The notes: generated by a model from the letters alone, not told the origin. 64,000 nucleotides of DNA from Myxacorys chilensis ATA2-1-KO14 (GCA_019359275.1 JAHHHP010000001.1:155379-219378), one strand, 5' to 3'. Positions 21,501 to 29,980 are shown, numbered from the stretch's first letter. Translations and numbers: made by a program.

Positions 21501-24065
21501 GAGAAACGTTTGGTAAAAAGATGCGAGTTCTTGGAGGAAAACATCAGTTGACCAACCATCAAAAATGATGTGGTGAGCGCACAGTAATAGGACATGCTCA
21601 TGCTTACTCAAGGACACCAGTTGACCACGTAACAAAGAACCCTGCTGAAGGTCAAACGACGATCGCGCCTGCTCTAACGACAATCGACGGACTTCAGATT
21701 CTTGTTCTGTGGATGAAACGTTGCTCAGATCAATGATGGGTAGATCAACACGAGCAGCCGAAATGATCTGAATTGGCTGACCATCCACAATGTCGAATCG
21801 CGTGCGTAAGATTTCGTGCCGTTCAACTAGCGCATTCAAGCTTTGATGGAGGGCTGCAATATTAAGATGTCCCACCAATCGAACTGTCGCTGCAAGGTTA
21901 TAGAACGGATTGCCTGGTTCTAACTGATCCAGAAACCATAGTCGCTCCTGCGCAAAAGATAGCGGTAGGGTGCGATCGCGCGCGACTGGCGTTAGGGGCA
22001 GAACGGGTGCGGCAGTTTCAAGCTGCGCGAGAATCTGCTGTGCTAATTGAGTAATGCTTGCACCACTAAAGAAACAGGTCATCCCAATCTCAATTCCCAA
22101 ATCCGTCTCAATCTGATTTTTGAGTTCAACGATCTTGAGAGAATCTAATCCCCAAGCCGCTAGCGATTGGTGAAGGTCAGGAGAAGCCGCTTTTAAGACA
22201 CGGGTAACTTGGTGCTGAAGATACGCTTCTAACTGGGTTCGGCGGGCTTCTGAAGACGTTGCCAGTAGAGTTTCACGGTTGAGATGACGATCGTCACTAT
22301 CAGTCTCGGTTACTTCTAGAATGCTGCTCCCCAACACTTGTAGCTTGCCTACAAGAAACTCCGATCGACACGCACGACGCTGAATTTTACCACTGGAAGT
22401 TTTCGGGATGGTTCCTGGCTTGATCAGCACAACGCCGTAGGCTTGTACCTCATACGCTTCTGCGATCGCTTGACGAATGGCCGCTGTCACCTCTGCTACA
22501 TCTGGTTTTTGGCGAAATTCGACCTCTTGCACCACGACCAATTGTTCTTCAGTGCCAACTTCAACAGCAAACGCCGCACTACTGCTTGCTCTCAAAGCAG
22601 AATGACTTTGTTCTGCTACAAGTTCAAGGTCTTGTGGATAAAGGTTACGTCCCCGAATGATGATTAAATCTTTGGCTCGTCCGGTAACAAATAGTTCCCC
22701 TTGATACAAGAAGCCTAAATCACCAGTCCGTAAAAAGGGACCCTCGTGGGCATCAGATAAATAGGCTTGAAACGTGCTAACTGTCTCCTCAAACCGATTC
22801 CAGTAGCCTCGACCTATACTCGGACCTGATACCCAAATTTCTCCAATCTCATGCTCAGCACAAAGAGTCCCACTTTCAGGATGAGCAATCGCAATTTGCT
22901 GTTCAGGAACAGCCTGACCACTACCTACTAACACACACGAAGCTGTCTGATTTTCAGATACAGTATCTACAATCCGGTTTTGCTCTAATGCAACTGCGTC
23001 TACAGTCTTACTAACAGGTCGATCGGCTTTGCAACTGCCTGACACCATTAAGCTAGCTTCAGCTAACCCATAGCAGGGATAGAAGGCTTCAGGTCGAAAC
23101 CCACATTCAGCAAAGGTATCTGCAAATCGCTGTAACGTAGACTGCCGAATCGGTTCAGCCCCATTGAATGCGACACTCCAACTGCTTAAATCCAGGGTTT
23201 TCCGTTGTTCGGGCGTGATCTTCTCAATGCAAAACTCATAGGCAAAATTAGGACCTCCGCTGGTTGTTCCTCCGAAGCGGGAGATTGCTTGCAGCCAGCG
23301 ATAAGGACGTTGAAGAAACGAGGCAGGCGACATCAATGTACAAGGAAACCCACCATAGAGCGGCTGTAAAACTCCGCCAATTAATCCCATATCGTGGTAG
23401 ACCGGTAACCAAGAAACAAACTGGCTCGCGTCGGAGTGCTCCATGCAGTGGTAGGTGATGGCAGCATTGTGCAACAAGTTGCCATGACTTAACATCACTC
23501 CCTTGGGCGTTCCCGTTGACCCAGAGGTGTATTGCAGAAATGCCAAACTATCTGCCGCGATCGCGGGAGCCTGCCAATCTTCAGCAAGGCGATCATCCAA
23601 AGTGTCGGTTGCCAGCCATTGGAGGTTGTTTAATTCTGTTTTGTCTGCAAGCAGGAATTGAGTTCTGTCTTGGATAGTGCTGGTTGTTAGCGCGATCGCA
23701 GCGTTAGCGTCTGCAACAACTGCCCGAATTCTAGGAGTGTTGCGCTGATTGTGTGGAGGATACGCTGGAACCGCAATCACGCCAGCATACAGACAGCCAA
23801 AGAAAGCAGTAATGTAATCTAATCCTGGTGGATAGAGCAGTAACGCTCGTTCGCCCCGCAAATTGAATGCTTGCAGTTGCGCTGCAATAGCTCGACTGCG
23901 CCGATCCAATTCTTGGTAAGTGAGGCTAGCAGTCTCTGTCTCTCCATCACCTAGAAAGCGATACGCTGTTTGGTCGGGCTGATGCATCGCTCTGTGACGC
24001 ACAAGGTCAACCAATGTACAGCGATCGAGAGGTTGTTTGAGAAAATGATGATGAGGGGCGAACAT
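15510..24065 (-). CDS. FAAL-ACP-C-A(Val)-PCP-Cy-A-PCP starter synthetase
   Basis: A 2851-residue first protein of the line. A fatty acyl-AMP ligase (about residues 1-590; LQYTSGSTGTPKGVMLSH, SWLPVYHDMGLIGG) loads a fatty acid onto an acyl carrier (GLDSLKIVELK, serine near 640). A condensation domain (AHHIIFDGWS near 833) and an adenylation domain (AFDASTFEIW near 1350, pocket DAFWLGGTFK, one change from the Val code) follow, with a carrier near 1695. The next condensation-like domain is a cyclisation domain: DAICLDGWS near 1896 matches DxxxxDxxS. Its adenylation partner has HHDMSVYDIF near 2418 and pocket DMYNFGVLWK, resembling Cys codes, with Ser/Thr possible. The last carrier is near 2769. 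No oxidase domain is seen, so a thiazoline or oxazoline is expected. I start at the ATG at 24065, preceded by AGGAAGA, not the TTG at 24110. Confidence 0.94.
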   Translation of the reverse strand: MFAPHHHFLKQPLDRCTLVDLVRHRAMHQPDQTAYRFLGDGETETASLTYQELDRRSRAIAAQLQAFNLRGERALLLYPPGLDYITAFFGCLYAGVIAVPAYPPHNQRNTPRIRAVVADANAAIALTTSTIQDRTQFLLADKTELNNLQWLATDTLDDRLAEDWQAPAIAADSLAFLQYTSGSTGTPKGVMLSHGNLLHNAAITYHCMEHSDASQFVSWLPVYHDMGLIGGVLQPLYGGFPCTLMSPASFLQRPYRWLQAISRFGGTTSGGPNFAYEFCIEKITPEQRKTLDLSSWSVAFNGAEPIRQSTLQRFADTFAECGFRPEAFYPCYGLAEASLMVSGSCKADRPVSKTVDAVALEQNRIVDTVSENQTASCVLVGSGQAVPEQQIAIAHPESGTLCAEHEIGEIWVSGPSIGRGYWNRFEETVSTFQAYLSDAHEGPFLRTGDLGFLYQGELFVTGRAKDLIIIRGRNLYPQDLELVAEQSHSALRASSSAAFAVEVGTEEQLVVVQEVEFRQKPDVAEVTAAIRQAIAEAYEVQAYGVVLIKPGTIPKTSSGKIQRRACRSEFLVGKLQVLGSSILEVTETDSDDRHLNRETLLATSSEARRTQLEAYLQHQVTRVLKAASPDLHQSLAAWGLDSLKIVELKNQIETDLGIEIGMTCFFSGASITQLAQQILAQLETAAPVLPLTPVARDRTLPLSFAQERLWFLDQLEPGNPFYNLAATVRLVGHLNIAALHQSLNALVERHEILRTRFDIVDGQPIQIISAARVDLPIIDLSNVSSTEQESEVRRLSLEQARSSFDLQQGSLLRGQLVSLSKHEHVLLLCAHHIIFDGWSTDVFLQELASFYQTFLDQTPSPLPALPIQYADFATWQRQWLQGEILDAQLTYWKQQLSGSLPVLNLPTDFPRPPMQTFHGARRAFVLSQPLHQALLKLSQQEDTTLFMTVLAAFKTLLHRYTGQEDILVGTPIANRNRAELEGLIGFFVNTLVLRTDLASNPSFRELLSRVRQVALEAYAHQDLPFEKLVEEVQPERDLSYSPLFQVSFVLQNALTQALSLSDLTLSLKEVDTEVARFDLTLFVEETAEGLVGTLEYNADLFQATTIARFIEHFQTLLEGIAANPDQRLSDLPVLTSDERHQLLVEWNKTQTDYPHDQCIHRRFEAQVVQTPDAVAIVCAEQQLTYQELNRRANQLAHYLQKLGVKPEVPVGVCIDRSPEMIIGILGILKAGGAYVPIDPSYPQARLAFMLNDTQVPVVLTRSPLLDQLPETQAKLLCLDTDWEIIEETDQNPTSSATPNNLAYVMYTSGSTGQPKGVSIIHRGVVRLVQNNHYANLTAEEVFLQLASIAFDASTFEIWGSLLNGARLVLMPPGVPSLQELGQAIRQHQITTLWLTVGLFHQMVDEQLEDLKPLRQLLAGGDVLSVSHVQKLLQAVPELRLINGYGPTENTTFTCCYSIVPDQVEATVAIGRPIANTQVYLLDAQLQPVPIGVPGELYIGGDGLARGYFNRPELTAERFIPNPFQREHDSPILHKTGDLARYRSDGNIEFLGRLDTQVKLRGFRIELGEIETVLSQHPAVQTSVVVVREDEHNNQSLVAHVVPHQAFSPTTADFRSFLSAKLPEYMIPSHFVCLEALPLTSNGKVDRCALPAPDKLERETSFVAPRTATEQQLAEIWAKVLGLQQVGIHDNFFELGGHSLLATQLIAKIRDTLHVELPLRCLFQTPTIASLANTIAQTKLLELQPLNSLPTIAPDLSQRYQPFPLNEMQQAYWLGRTSIFEMGNVAIHGYVEIESDELDLERFNLAWQRLVERHDMLRAIVTPDGHQQILQQVPTYEIPVLDLRGQEPGQVESQLQAIREELSHQVLPLDRFPLFDLRASRLSDRRIRLHISMDAICLDGWSYQILFRDLMQLYRNPDAALMPLEVSFRDYVLAVLDLQNSPIYEQSLQYWRDRLATLPPAPELPLAKAPSSLTQPRFKRWSATLAPELWQRLKARSGRSGLSPTGVLLAVYAEVLATWSKSPRFTLNVPRFNRLPLHPQVNDLIGEFASFTLLEVDHTYPASFEVRAQRLQAQLWQDLEHPYVSGVRVLRELAQAHGKTTGIPMPIVFTTYPQNTPGETNSSIATLIQELGDIIYILGQTPQVWIDSQFSEAEGALYLNWDAVEELFPAGMLDDMFAAYCGLLQRLATEETTWQETNRQLLPSVQQVQQNAIRTNQTSIPDKLLHTLFADQVVQRPQQVAVIASDCTLTYEELFQRSNQVGHRLRQLGVHPNQLVAIVMDKGWEQIVAVMGILNAGAAYLPIDPELPLERLQYVLENAEVAVVLTQSWLCERLQELTIAQSICVDTNVLNKEPVTLLEPVQQLDDLAYVIYTSGSTGLPKGVMIAHRGVVNTIVQTNQHFQIGSRDRVLALTALHHDMSVYDIFGALAAGGTLVIPNAALRRDPAHWAELMRCEQVTIWNSVPAMMEMLLEYAAERSDVLPGSLQWAFLGGDWISVTLPDRLKALVPEAQVVSVGGPTETTLWNIWYPVETVDPSWKSIPYGKPIANTQYYILNQALEECPVWVPGEMYCAGVGLAQGYWRNSEKTQESFIQHPVTGVRLYRTGDLGRYLPDGNIEFLGRDDFRLKIRGQRIEAGEIEAVLNHHPLVRSSVVMAVGEQPNRQILAAYVVTASEATPTVEELRQFLLQKLPEYMVPAAFLMLDALPLTPNGKVDRRSLAALPLSNLDGISSQRDFAAPQTALEKVLAGIWADVLQLEQVGIHDNFFLDLGGNSLLATQVVSAVRDTLQVNLGLRCLFDSPTIAEQAADLLKDPVQAKQVKQTAQLLLTIAELSDHEVETLLEEKRSHLQVSV

Positions 24066-24446
24066 TGAAGTCTTCCTGCTTGATGAACCCAGAACTTTAG
24101 AAGCAGCCAATCTGGCTATCGGTAAGAAATAGTTGCCAAATCTGATATCAACTTTGAAGCAGTTTGCTCGTGCATATAGTAGCGATCGCGCGCGCTGCTA
24201 CATCAGAAGGTCAGCCCTACTCGCTATGAGGGCATTTGCTTTGAAGCGTTTCTGCTTAAACTTAATGACTAAACCATGCAGTCAACTAGTTGTACTGGCT
24301 ACTAATCTCCACATAATTGCTCACCAGCATTAGAGCAGAGTTGCACTGTGATGACATTGCAAAAGTAGTGACTAACCAAAAATACAACAAATGCCAGTTA
24401 TTCTCAACAAGGGTTAAGAGATTTGCTAAATTTACTGGTAATTAAT

Positions 24447-24461
24447 AGAGAATAGTTATCA
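24447..24461. promoter_or_regulatory. Candidate Fur box 1
   Basis: AGAGAATAGTTATCA matches the 7-1-7 Fur pattern TGATAATnATTATCA at 11 of 14 positions by eye. It lies about 390 bases upstream of the synthetase start and 420 upstream of the acylase start. Fur repression is the expected control for siderophore genes; binding is not shown. Confidence 0.4.
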
Positions 24462-24668
24462 ATACACAAATGGGTTGAGTTGAACTAACAGAGCAATGCA
24501 TTTCAGGTTGTTCTACCCGCAAAGACCTATCAATTAAGAGCGGTAGACAGAAATTTCAAAAACATTCGACTCACTAGACGAGGATGATCAGCAAAACTTC
24601 AACAAGAGCAACCCACGCATATCAATCTTGATAAGCTTGACAATAACAGTATTTATCCCGCCTAATAA

Positions 24669-24683
24669 TGATTGGAATTCTCA
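24669..24683. promoter_or_regulatory. Candidate Fur box 2
   Basis: Read on the minus strand the site is TGAGAATTCCAATCA, about 10 of 14 matches to the 7-1-7 Fur pattern, within a larger inverted AATGA...TCATT arrangement next to AATAATG. It is weaker than the first site and closer to the acylase gene. AT-rich DNA gives such matches by chance. Confidence 0.3.
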
Positions 24684-24882
24684 TTTGAGTTTGTCAGTGA
24701 TTCAATCAATGACTAAAAAATTTGTTATCTAGATTCCTGTTGTAACGCGCACGAGCAGCAGCAAGGTGGCACTCGTTCCGAGCCAATGACTCACGGGGTT
24801 TAAATCTGTTGTGTTATTGATTTGCAAAAAATTGGTTTTCCTGTTGTGTGTAGCATTTGAGTTCACCATTTGAGCTACGTTT

Positions 24883-27003
24883 ATGTCATTTATGCGATTT
24901 AAGCCGCCTCATCTTCGGAGTCGCCTACTCTCAAGTTGCCTAGCTGTACTCGATTCTGTATTCGTCCCGATCTCTGATCTCAACAAACAGGCGATCGGGC
25001 AGACCGAACTACTGTGGGATACCTATGGCGTTCCCCACATCTATGCGCAAAATTCAAAGGGTTTATTTCATGCCTTTGGTTGGGCACAGATGCACAGTCA
25101 TGGCAATTTGCTGCTGCGTCTTTATGGTCAAGCGAGAGGACGAGCAGCAGAATATTGGGGAGAGGACTACTTAGAATCAGATCAGTGGGTGCGAATGATG
25201 GATGTTTCAGCCCGCGCACGTCAATGGTATGCGGCACAGACTCCCAGATTTCGTCGCTATCTTGATGCTTTCGCCGATGGAATGAACGCCTATGCTCGAC
25301 AGCATCCTGAATCGATCGATGATACATTTAAAGTCGTGCTGCCAGTCACCGCAGTAGATGTTTTGGCACACACTCAGCGGGTGCTCAATTTCACGTTTAT
25401 AGTGAATCCTGAAAAAGTTGCAGGAATTATCGAGCAAGAGGAAGTCGTTAGCGAGCATGTACCTGGCTCTAATGGCTGGGCGATCGCGCCATCTCATTCC
25501 AAAAGCGGCAACGCTATGCTGCTAGCAAATCCACACTTATACTGGTCTGACTTGTTTCTCTGGTACGAAGCTCAACTCACTGCTCCTGGAATTGATGCCT
25601 ACGGAGCCGCCTTAGTCGGTACACCCGTTTTAGAGATTGCCTTTAACAATTCTCTGGGGTGGACTCACACCGTCAATACTCACCATGGTTGGACTGCTTA
25701 TGAACTAGAACTAGCCGAAGGTGGTTATCGCTGGAATGGTAAAATTTGCGACTTTAAAGCCAAGCAGCAAACTCTAAAAATTAAACAAAGCGATGGAACC
25801 ATTCAGGAAAAATCTTTTCCAGTCCAACACTCGATTCATGGCCCAGTGATACATACACCAGATGGTCGCGCGATCGCAATTCGAGTCGTTGGACTGGATC
25901 AACCAAGAGCCTTAGAGCAATGGTGGAAGATGGCACGCGCCAATAACCTATCTCAGTTTGAGGCTGCCTTGAAACGACTGCAAATTCCCATGTTTACGGT
26001 CCTATATGCCGATTGTGCCGGACATATTATGCATCTGTTTAACGGTCGAGTTCCGATTCGTCCTCATGGAGATTTTAAATTCTGGAAAGAGTTGATTCCT
26101 GGTAATACCTCCGCAACACTGTGGACTAAAACTCACCCCTACCGCGACCTGCCTAAAGTGGTTGATCCCGCTAGTGGGTGGGTGCAAAACGCGAACGATC
26201 CACCCTGGACAACCACATTTCCTGCACCACTCAAGCCCACGGATTATCCGCCTTATATCGCTCCTAACGGCTCAATGAATTTTCGAGCGCAACGTTCAGC
26301 CCGAATGCTGCAAGAAAATGCCAATCTTTCATTTGAGGATGTCATTGAGTTGAAGTACTCCACTCGCTCAGAACTAGCAGACCGTTTGCTGGATGATCTG
26401 ATTCTGCTAGCACAGCAACAAGAGGATGAATTAACTCGTCGAGCGGCCGAGGTGTTAGCCAACTGGGATCGACATACAGAGCCAGAAAGCCGAGGCGCAG
26501 TCCTGTTTGCGGCTTGGGTACAAGAGCTTGACTTGTCCAATTTTTTTGCAACATCTTGGCATCTAGATTCACCACTTAGCACACCCAATGGCATTGCTGA
26601 TCCTGAAACCGCGATCGCTGCCTTGACAGCCGCTGCTCAGAAAATTGAGGCAGACTATGGTTCTCTCGATGTCCCGTGGGGCAAGGTCTTTCGGATTCAA
26701 CATGCAGGTAAAGATTTGCCCGCAGATGGTGCAGAAGATCCCCTAGGAATCTTTCGCAATCTCTGGTTTGTACCCACTGGAGATGGACAATTTACGAACA
26801 TTGGTGGCGACTCATTCATTGCAGTCGTGGAGTTTTCTAACCCAGTGAAAGCCAAGGTACTGAACACCTATGGCAACTTGACTCAGCCTAATTCGCCGCA
26901 TCAAACCGATCAGTTACCATTTGCGATTCAAAAACAGTTACGTCCCGTTTGGCGATCGCGACAAGACATCGAAGCTCATCTCGTATCCCGCCAGGTATTT
27001 TGA
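24883..27003 (+). CDS. Penicillin-acylase family N-terminal nucleophile amidase (PvdQ/AiiC-like)
   Basis: A 706-residue Ntn hydrolase of the penicillin amidase/acyl-homoserine lactone acylase family. Such enzymes are made as a precursor that cuts itself in front of a Ser, which becomes the N-terminal nucleophile of the beta chain; here the site is HVPGS/NGWAI, with Ser196. Conserved features include TYGVPHIYA near residue 47, GWAQMHSHGNLLLR near 66 and NAMLLANPHL after the nucleophile. A moderately hydrophobic N-terminus may be an export signal. It is divergent from the lipopeptide synthetase. PvdQ removes the fatty acid from the pyoverdine precursor, and AiiC of Anabaena hydrolyses acyl-homoserine lactones. 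Trimming or recycling of the siderophore's fatty tail, or quorum-signal hydrolysis, are the plausible roles; sequence alone does not decide. Confidence 0.9.
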   Translation: MSFMRFKPPHLRSRLLSSCLAVLDSVFVPISDLNKQAIGQTELLWDTYGVPHIYAQNSKGLFHAFGWAQMHSHGNLLLRLYGQARGRAAEYWGEDYLESDQWVRMMDVSARARQWYAAQTPRFRRYLDAFADGMNAYARQHPESIDDTFKVVLPVTAVDVLAHTQRVLNFTFIVNPEKVAGIIEQEEVVSEHVPGSNGWAIAPSHSKSGNAMLLANPHLYWSDLFLWYEAQLTAPGIDAYGAALVGTPVLEIAFNNSLGWTHTVNTHHGWTAYELELAEGGYRWNGKICDFKAKQQTLKIKQSDGTIQEKSFPVQHSIHGPVIHTPDGRAIAIRVVGLDQPRALEQWWKMARANNLSQFEAALKRLQIPMFTVLYADCAGHIMHLFNGRVPIRPHGDFKFWKELIPGNTSATLWTKTHPYRDLPKVVDPASGWVQNANDPPWTTTFPAPLKPTDYPPYIAPNGSMNFRAQRSARMLQENANLSFEDVIELKYSTRSELADRLLDDLILLAQQQEDELTRRAAEVLANWDRHTEPESRGAVLFAAWVQELDLSNFFATSWHLDSPLSTPNGIADPETAIAALTAAAQKIEADYGSLDVPWGKVFRIQHAGKDLPADGAEDPLGIFRNLWFVPTGDGQFTNIGGDSFIAVVEFSNPVKAKVLNTYGNLTQPNSPHQTDQLPFAIQKQLRPVWRSRQDIEAHLVSRQVF

Positions 27004-27018
27004 GGGGGAATCGTCAAC

Positions 27019-27849
27019 TTATCGACGCCGACCAACGGGAATGCAAAGCGGTGTTCCGGCAACCGGATCTTGAATAATCCGGCTCTCTAGCCCAAACACC
27101 TCTCGCACTAACGCTTCCGTCATAATCTGGGCAGGTTCTCCCTGAGCTACAACCTGTCCTTGCGCGATCGCAACCAAACAATCGGCGTATCGGCAGGCTT
27201 GATTCAAGTCGTGCAGCACCATCACGATCGTTCGTCCTTGGGTTTGATTCAAATCGTAGAGCAAATCTAGAACTTCGATCTGATGTGCTAAATCAAGGAA
27301 TGTAGTTGGTTCGTCGAGCAAGAGAATATCTGTGTTTTGCGACAGCGACATAGCAATCCAGGCTCGCTGTCGCTGACCTCCAGAAAGCGTGTCTAACGAT
27401 CGATCGGCTAGCTCGATCATGTCAGTAATTGACAAAGCTTGCTCTACCATCCACTCATCTTCTTTTGACCACTGTTGTAGCCAATTTTGATGCGGATAGC
27501 GTCCCTGTGCTACTAATTCTCGAACTGTCAAACCTTCGGGAGCAACGGGTCCTTGGGGCAAAATACCCAACCGTTTCGCAACTTCTTTGGTAGACAGCTT
27601 AAAGATAGAAGCACTATCGAGGTAGACAGTACCATGACGAGGTTTAAGCAACCGAGCTAAGCCACGCAGCAGCGTAGACTTACCGCACCCGTTTGAGCCA
27701 ACGAGAACGGTGATTTTTCCGGCTGGAATCGCCAGATCCAAGTCTGAAATTACAGATGCACCATCGTAAGCTAGAGTGAGCTTGCGAGTAGTGAGTGCGA
27801 TTCTTTGCGAGAGCGCTTGCGCAGTTACTGCGGAATTTTCTGCATTCAT
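27019..27849 (-). CDS. fecE: Ferric-siderophore ABC transporter ATPase (FecE/FhuC-like)
   Basis: A 276-residue ATP-binding subunit that drives ferric-siderophore uptake across the inner membrane. Walker A is GSNGCGKST (51-59), the signature is LSGGQRQR (155-162), Walker B is ILLLDEP (175-181), and the switch His follows in [13 protein letters not shown], the form typical of the FecE/FhuC/BtuD group. The ATG overlaps the stop of the upstream permease as ATGA, so the three genes from 29941 down to 27019 form one translationally coupled unit. It converges on the acylase gene with only 15 bases between. The symbol reflects family membership; the exact substrate is inferred to be the siderophore made by the adjacent synthetases. 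Confidence 0.93.
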   Translation of the reverse strand: MNAENSAVTAQALSQRIALTTRKLTLAYDGASVISDLDLAIPAGKITVLVGSNGCGKSTLLRGLARLLKPRHGTVYLDSASIFKLSTKEVAKRLGILPQGPVAPEGLTVRELVAQGRYPHQNWLQQWSKEDEWMVEQALSITDMIELADRSLDTLSGGQRQRAWIAMSLSQNTDILLLDEPTTFLDLAHQIEVLDLLYDLNQTQGRTIVMVLHDLNQACRYADCLVAIAQGQVVAQGEPAQIMTEALVREVFGLESRIIQDPVAGTPLCIPVGRRR

Positions 27850-28883
27850 TGATGACGATTTTGGTATAGCAAGTAAAGAAAATAGGGTGCGCCGATCGTG
27901 GCGGTAATCACACCACAGGGTAGCTCAGTTGGAGCAAACAGCGTCCGCCCAAGCAAATCAGCTAGAACTGTGATCATGCCCCCCATGAGGGCAGCCGTGG
28001 GCAATAATCCCTCATAAGCGGTTCCGACTAATTGCCGAGCTAGATGAGGAGCCATTAGTCCAACAAATCCAACGGTGCCTGCTGTTGCTACCGAAGCACC
28101 CGTGAGCGCAACACTTGTAATTAACAACAGGACACGCTGCCATTCAACTCGGCTCCCCACTCCCCGCGCCACATCGTCTCCTAAATGCAAAACATTCAAA
28201 TCGCGAGACAGCAACAGCGCCAGCGGAATAAGGACGATGAGCCAGGGCAAAAGCGGCAAGAGATGCTCCCAACTGCGTCCGTAGACGCTTCCCGTTATCC
28301 AAATCCACGCTTGGCTAACGCTATTGATCTGTCCAAACGTGAGCATAACTGAAATAACAGCATTGGTAAAAGCCGCAATGCCTACACCGATTAAAATTAA
28401 ACGAATCGGTGAACTTCCTCCATCCCATGCGAGCAGATAAATTAAAATTGCAGCTACAAATGCTCCTGCAAATGCCGCGATCGGGAGCACAAACCCTGGA
28501 ACAGATGGAAATAGCACAATGAAGCTAACGGCGACTACGCTCGCGCCTGCATTAATGCCAATTATATCTGGAGCGGCAAGTGGATTGCGTGTTATTCCTT
28601 GTAGGATTGCTCCAGAAATCGCAAATCCAACCCCAACCAGAAAAGCAATCAATGCACGCGGCAACCGCAACGTGTGAATAATGAAATCGTAATCAGCGTT
28701 ATCTGTCTCAATTTTTAATAATGTCTTTAATACATCAATAGGCGAAATAGGATATTCACCTTGTCCCAAACTTAGAAGCACGATCGCTAAGGTTATCAGC
28801 CCCAATACGACTAAAACAATGGGAACACGCCGATCAATGCGAAACGAAATCTGCCGAGAACGAACCGTAATCCAATGATTCAT
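27846..28883 (-). CDS. FecCD-family ferric-siderophore permease, second subunit
   Basis: A 345-residue polytopic membrane permease of the FecCD family. It has many hydrophobic segments and the hallmark stretches [20 protein letters not shown] and [15 protein letters not shown]; the latter region contacts the ATPase. The frame stays open back to 29045, but I start at the ATG at 28883 (MNHWITVRS), whose ATGA overlaps the stop of the previous permease. The longer version would add 54 soluble residues read from inside that gene. It pairs with the other permease to form a heterodimeric channel for the ferric siderophore. Confidence 0.92.
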   Translation of the reverse strand: MNHWITVRSRQISFRIDRRVPIVLVVLGLITLAIVLLSLGQGEYPISPIDVLKTLLKIETDNADYDFIIHTLRLPRALIAFLVGVGFAISGAILQGITRNPLAAPDIIGINAGASVVAVSFIVLFPSVPGFVLPIAAFAGAFVAAILIYLLAWDGGSSPIRLILIGVGIAAFTNAVISVMLTFGQINSVSQAWIWITGSVYGRSWEHLLPLLPWLIVLIPLALLLSRDLNVLHLGDDVARGVGSRVEWQRVLLLITSVALTGASVATAGTVGFVGLMAPHLARQLVGTAYEGLLPTAALMGGMITVLADLLGRTLFAPTELPCGVITATIGAPYFLYLLYQNRHQ

Positions 28884-29941
28884 CGTTTCACCCGCGATCG
28901 CGCTAAATAAATAAAGAACGGTGCTCCTAGAAGACTGGTCATAATCCCAACCGGAATCTCTTGAGGTTTGAGGATTAAACGAGCACCAATATCTGCTAGC
29001 AGTAAGAGAATGCCACCGAGACAGGCGGAATAGGGAAGCAACCAACGATAATCAGTACCAATCAAAAACCGAGCAACGTGCGGAACAATCAGCCCAATAA
29101 ACGAAATGGGTCCTGCGATCGCGACAGCGCTGCCTGCCAATAGCACCACTACAACTATTGCCGTCACTTTTACCCACCCTGTTTTCAGTCCTAATCCCGT
29201 TGCGACATCTTCACCTAACGCTAACGTTGTTAACGGTTTACCCATTGCAAACGCCATGAGTAGACCAACAACCATGCAAGGAAGCACCTGCAAAAATAAG
29301 CTCACATCTCGTCCTGCCACTGATCCCGCTAACCAAAAACGAATTTCATCCAGCGTTTCTTGATCGAGAATCAGAATGCTTGTCGTGAGTGAAAAGAGGA
29401 GATAAGTTAGAGCAGACCCCGCTAATACAAGCTTCAATGGGGTCATACCGCTTCGACCCAAAGATCCCAATAAATAGACTGCGATCGCCGTGAGTCCTGC
29501 ACCAAGAAAGGCAAATCCGACATAGACCGGAGCAGAGACACCACCCAGGAGGAACAAAACTAGCACCATTGCAAATGCTGCACCACTGTTGATGCCCAAA
29601 ATATCTGGTGAAGCTAGAGGATTGCGAGTCAGTCCTTGCAGAATGGTTCCAGCAACTGCTAACGCTGCCCCGACCATCAACGCAATCAGCGATCGTGGCA
29701 TTCTTACCGTTCGGATAATTAGATGCTCGGTAGAACCATCAAACGCCGTCAAAGCAGCGAAGACAGTATTTGGGTGAATCTCTGCTGCCCCAAAGGTAAT
29801 ACTCGTTATCAAACAGATGAAGAGAACTAGCAAACATAACGCAAGTCCTACCACGAGTAAAGCCTGCGATCTTCCTATAACCTTCTGAGGAGATCGCGCC
29901 TTTTCTCTGATTAATGAGGATGGTTTGACCACTCTCTTCAT
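28880..29941 (-). CDS. FecCD-family ferric-siderophore permease, first subunit
   Basis: A 353-residue FecCD permease, first gene of the importer operon. Family hallmarks are GTILQGLTRNPLASPDILGI (almost repeated in its partner) and GPISFIGLIVPHVAR. A basic N-terminus of about 25 residues precedes the first membrane helix. The listed ATG at 29941 has AGGAG directly abutting it, which is too close; a GTG three codons in would have nine-base spacing and may be the true start. The upstream DNA carries a perfect 15-bp tandem repeat and, further away, a Fur-box-like site shared with the divergent receptor operon. Iron-dependent control is expected. Confidence 0.92.
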   Translation of the reverse strand: MKRVVKPSSLIREKARSPQKVIGRSQALLVVGLALCLLVLFICLITSITFGAAEIHPNTVFAALTAFDGSTEHLIIRTVRMPRSLIALMVGAALAVAGTILQGLTRNPLASPDILGINSGAAFAMVLVLFLLGGVSAPVYVGFAFLGAGLTAIAVYLLGSLGRSGMTPLKLVLAGSALTYLLFSLTTSILILDQETLDEIRFWLAGSVAGRDVSLFLQVLPCMVVGLLMAFAMGKPLTTLALGEDVATGLGLKTGWVKVTAIVVVVLLAGSAVAIAGPISFIGLIVPHVARFLIGTDYRWLLPYSACLGGILLLLADIGARLILKPQEIPVGIMTSLLGAPFFIYLARSRVKR

Positions 29942-29950
29942 CTCCTAGCG

Positions 29951-29980
29951 GGTTTGCAAGAATTGGGTTTGCAAGAATTG
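29951..29980. repeat. Perfect 15-bp tandem duplication
   Basis: GGTTTGCAAGAATTG occurs twice head to tail, nine bases upstream of the FecCD gene start (minus strand). Several other genes in the window have a comparable short tandem duplication immediately upstream. Confidence 0.95.

Larger units (their letters stand above)
24066..24882. other. Divergent intergenic region, NRPS operon / acylase
   Basis: About 820 bases with no convincing gene; short open frames here have no start signals or recognisable product. The region separates the minus-strand synthetase operon from the plus-strand acylase gene and so should hold both promoters. It is AT-rich compared with the flanking genes and contains two Fur-box-like sites listed separately. 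A TTGACA is present at 24637-24642, with TAATAA after a spacing longer than ideal, so I do not call a promoter. Confidence 0.6.

Noticed and set aside
24133..24333. 66-codon plus-strand frame upstream of the synthetase operon
   Set aside because: Lies in a likely promoter region and shows no coding features.
24637..24668. TTGACA with a downstream TAATAA as a promoter
   Set aside because: The spacing is about 20 bases, too long to call with confidence.
28884..29045. 54-residue N-terminal extension of the second FecCD permease
   Set aside because: It would be read from within the upstream permease gene; the ATGA overlap start at 28883 fits the operon pattern and family length.
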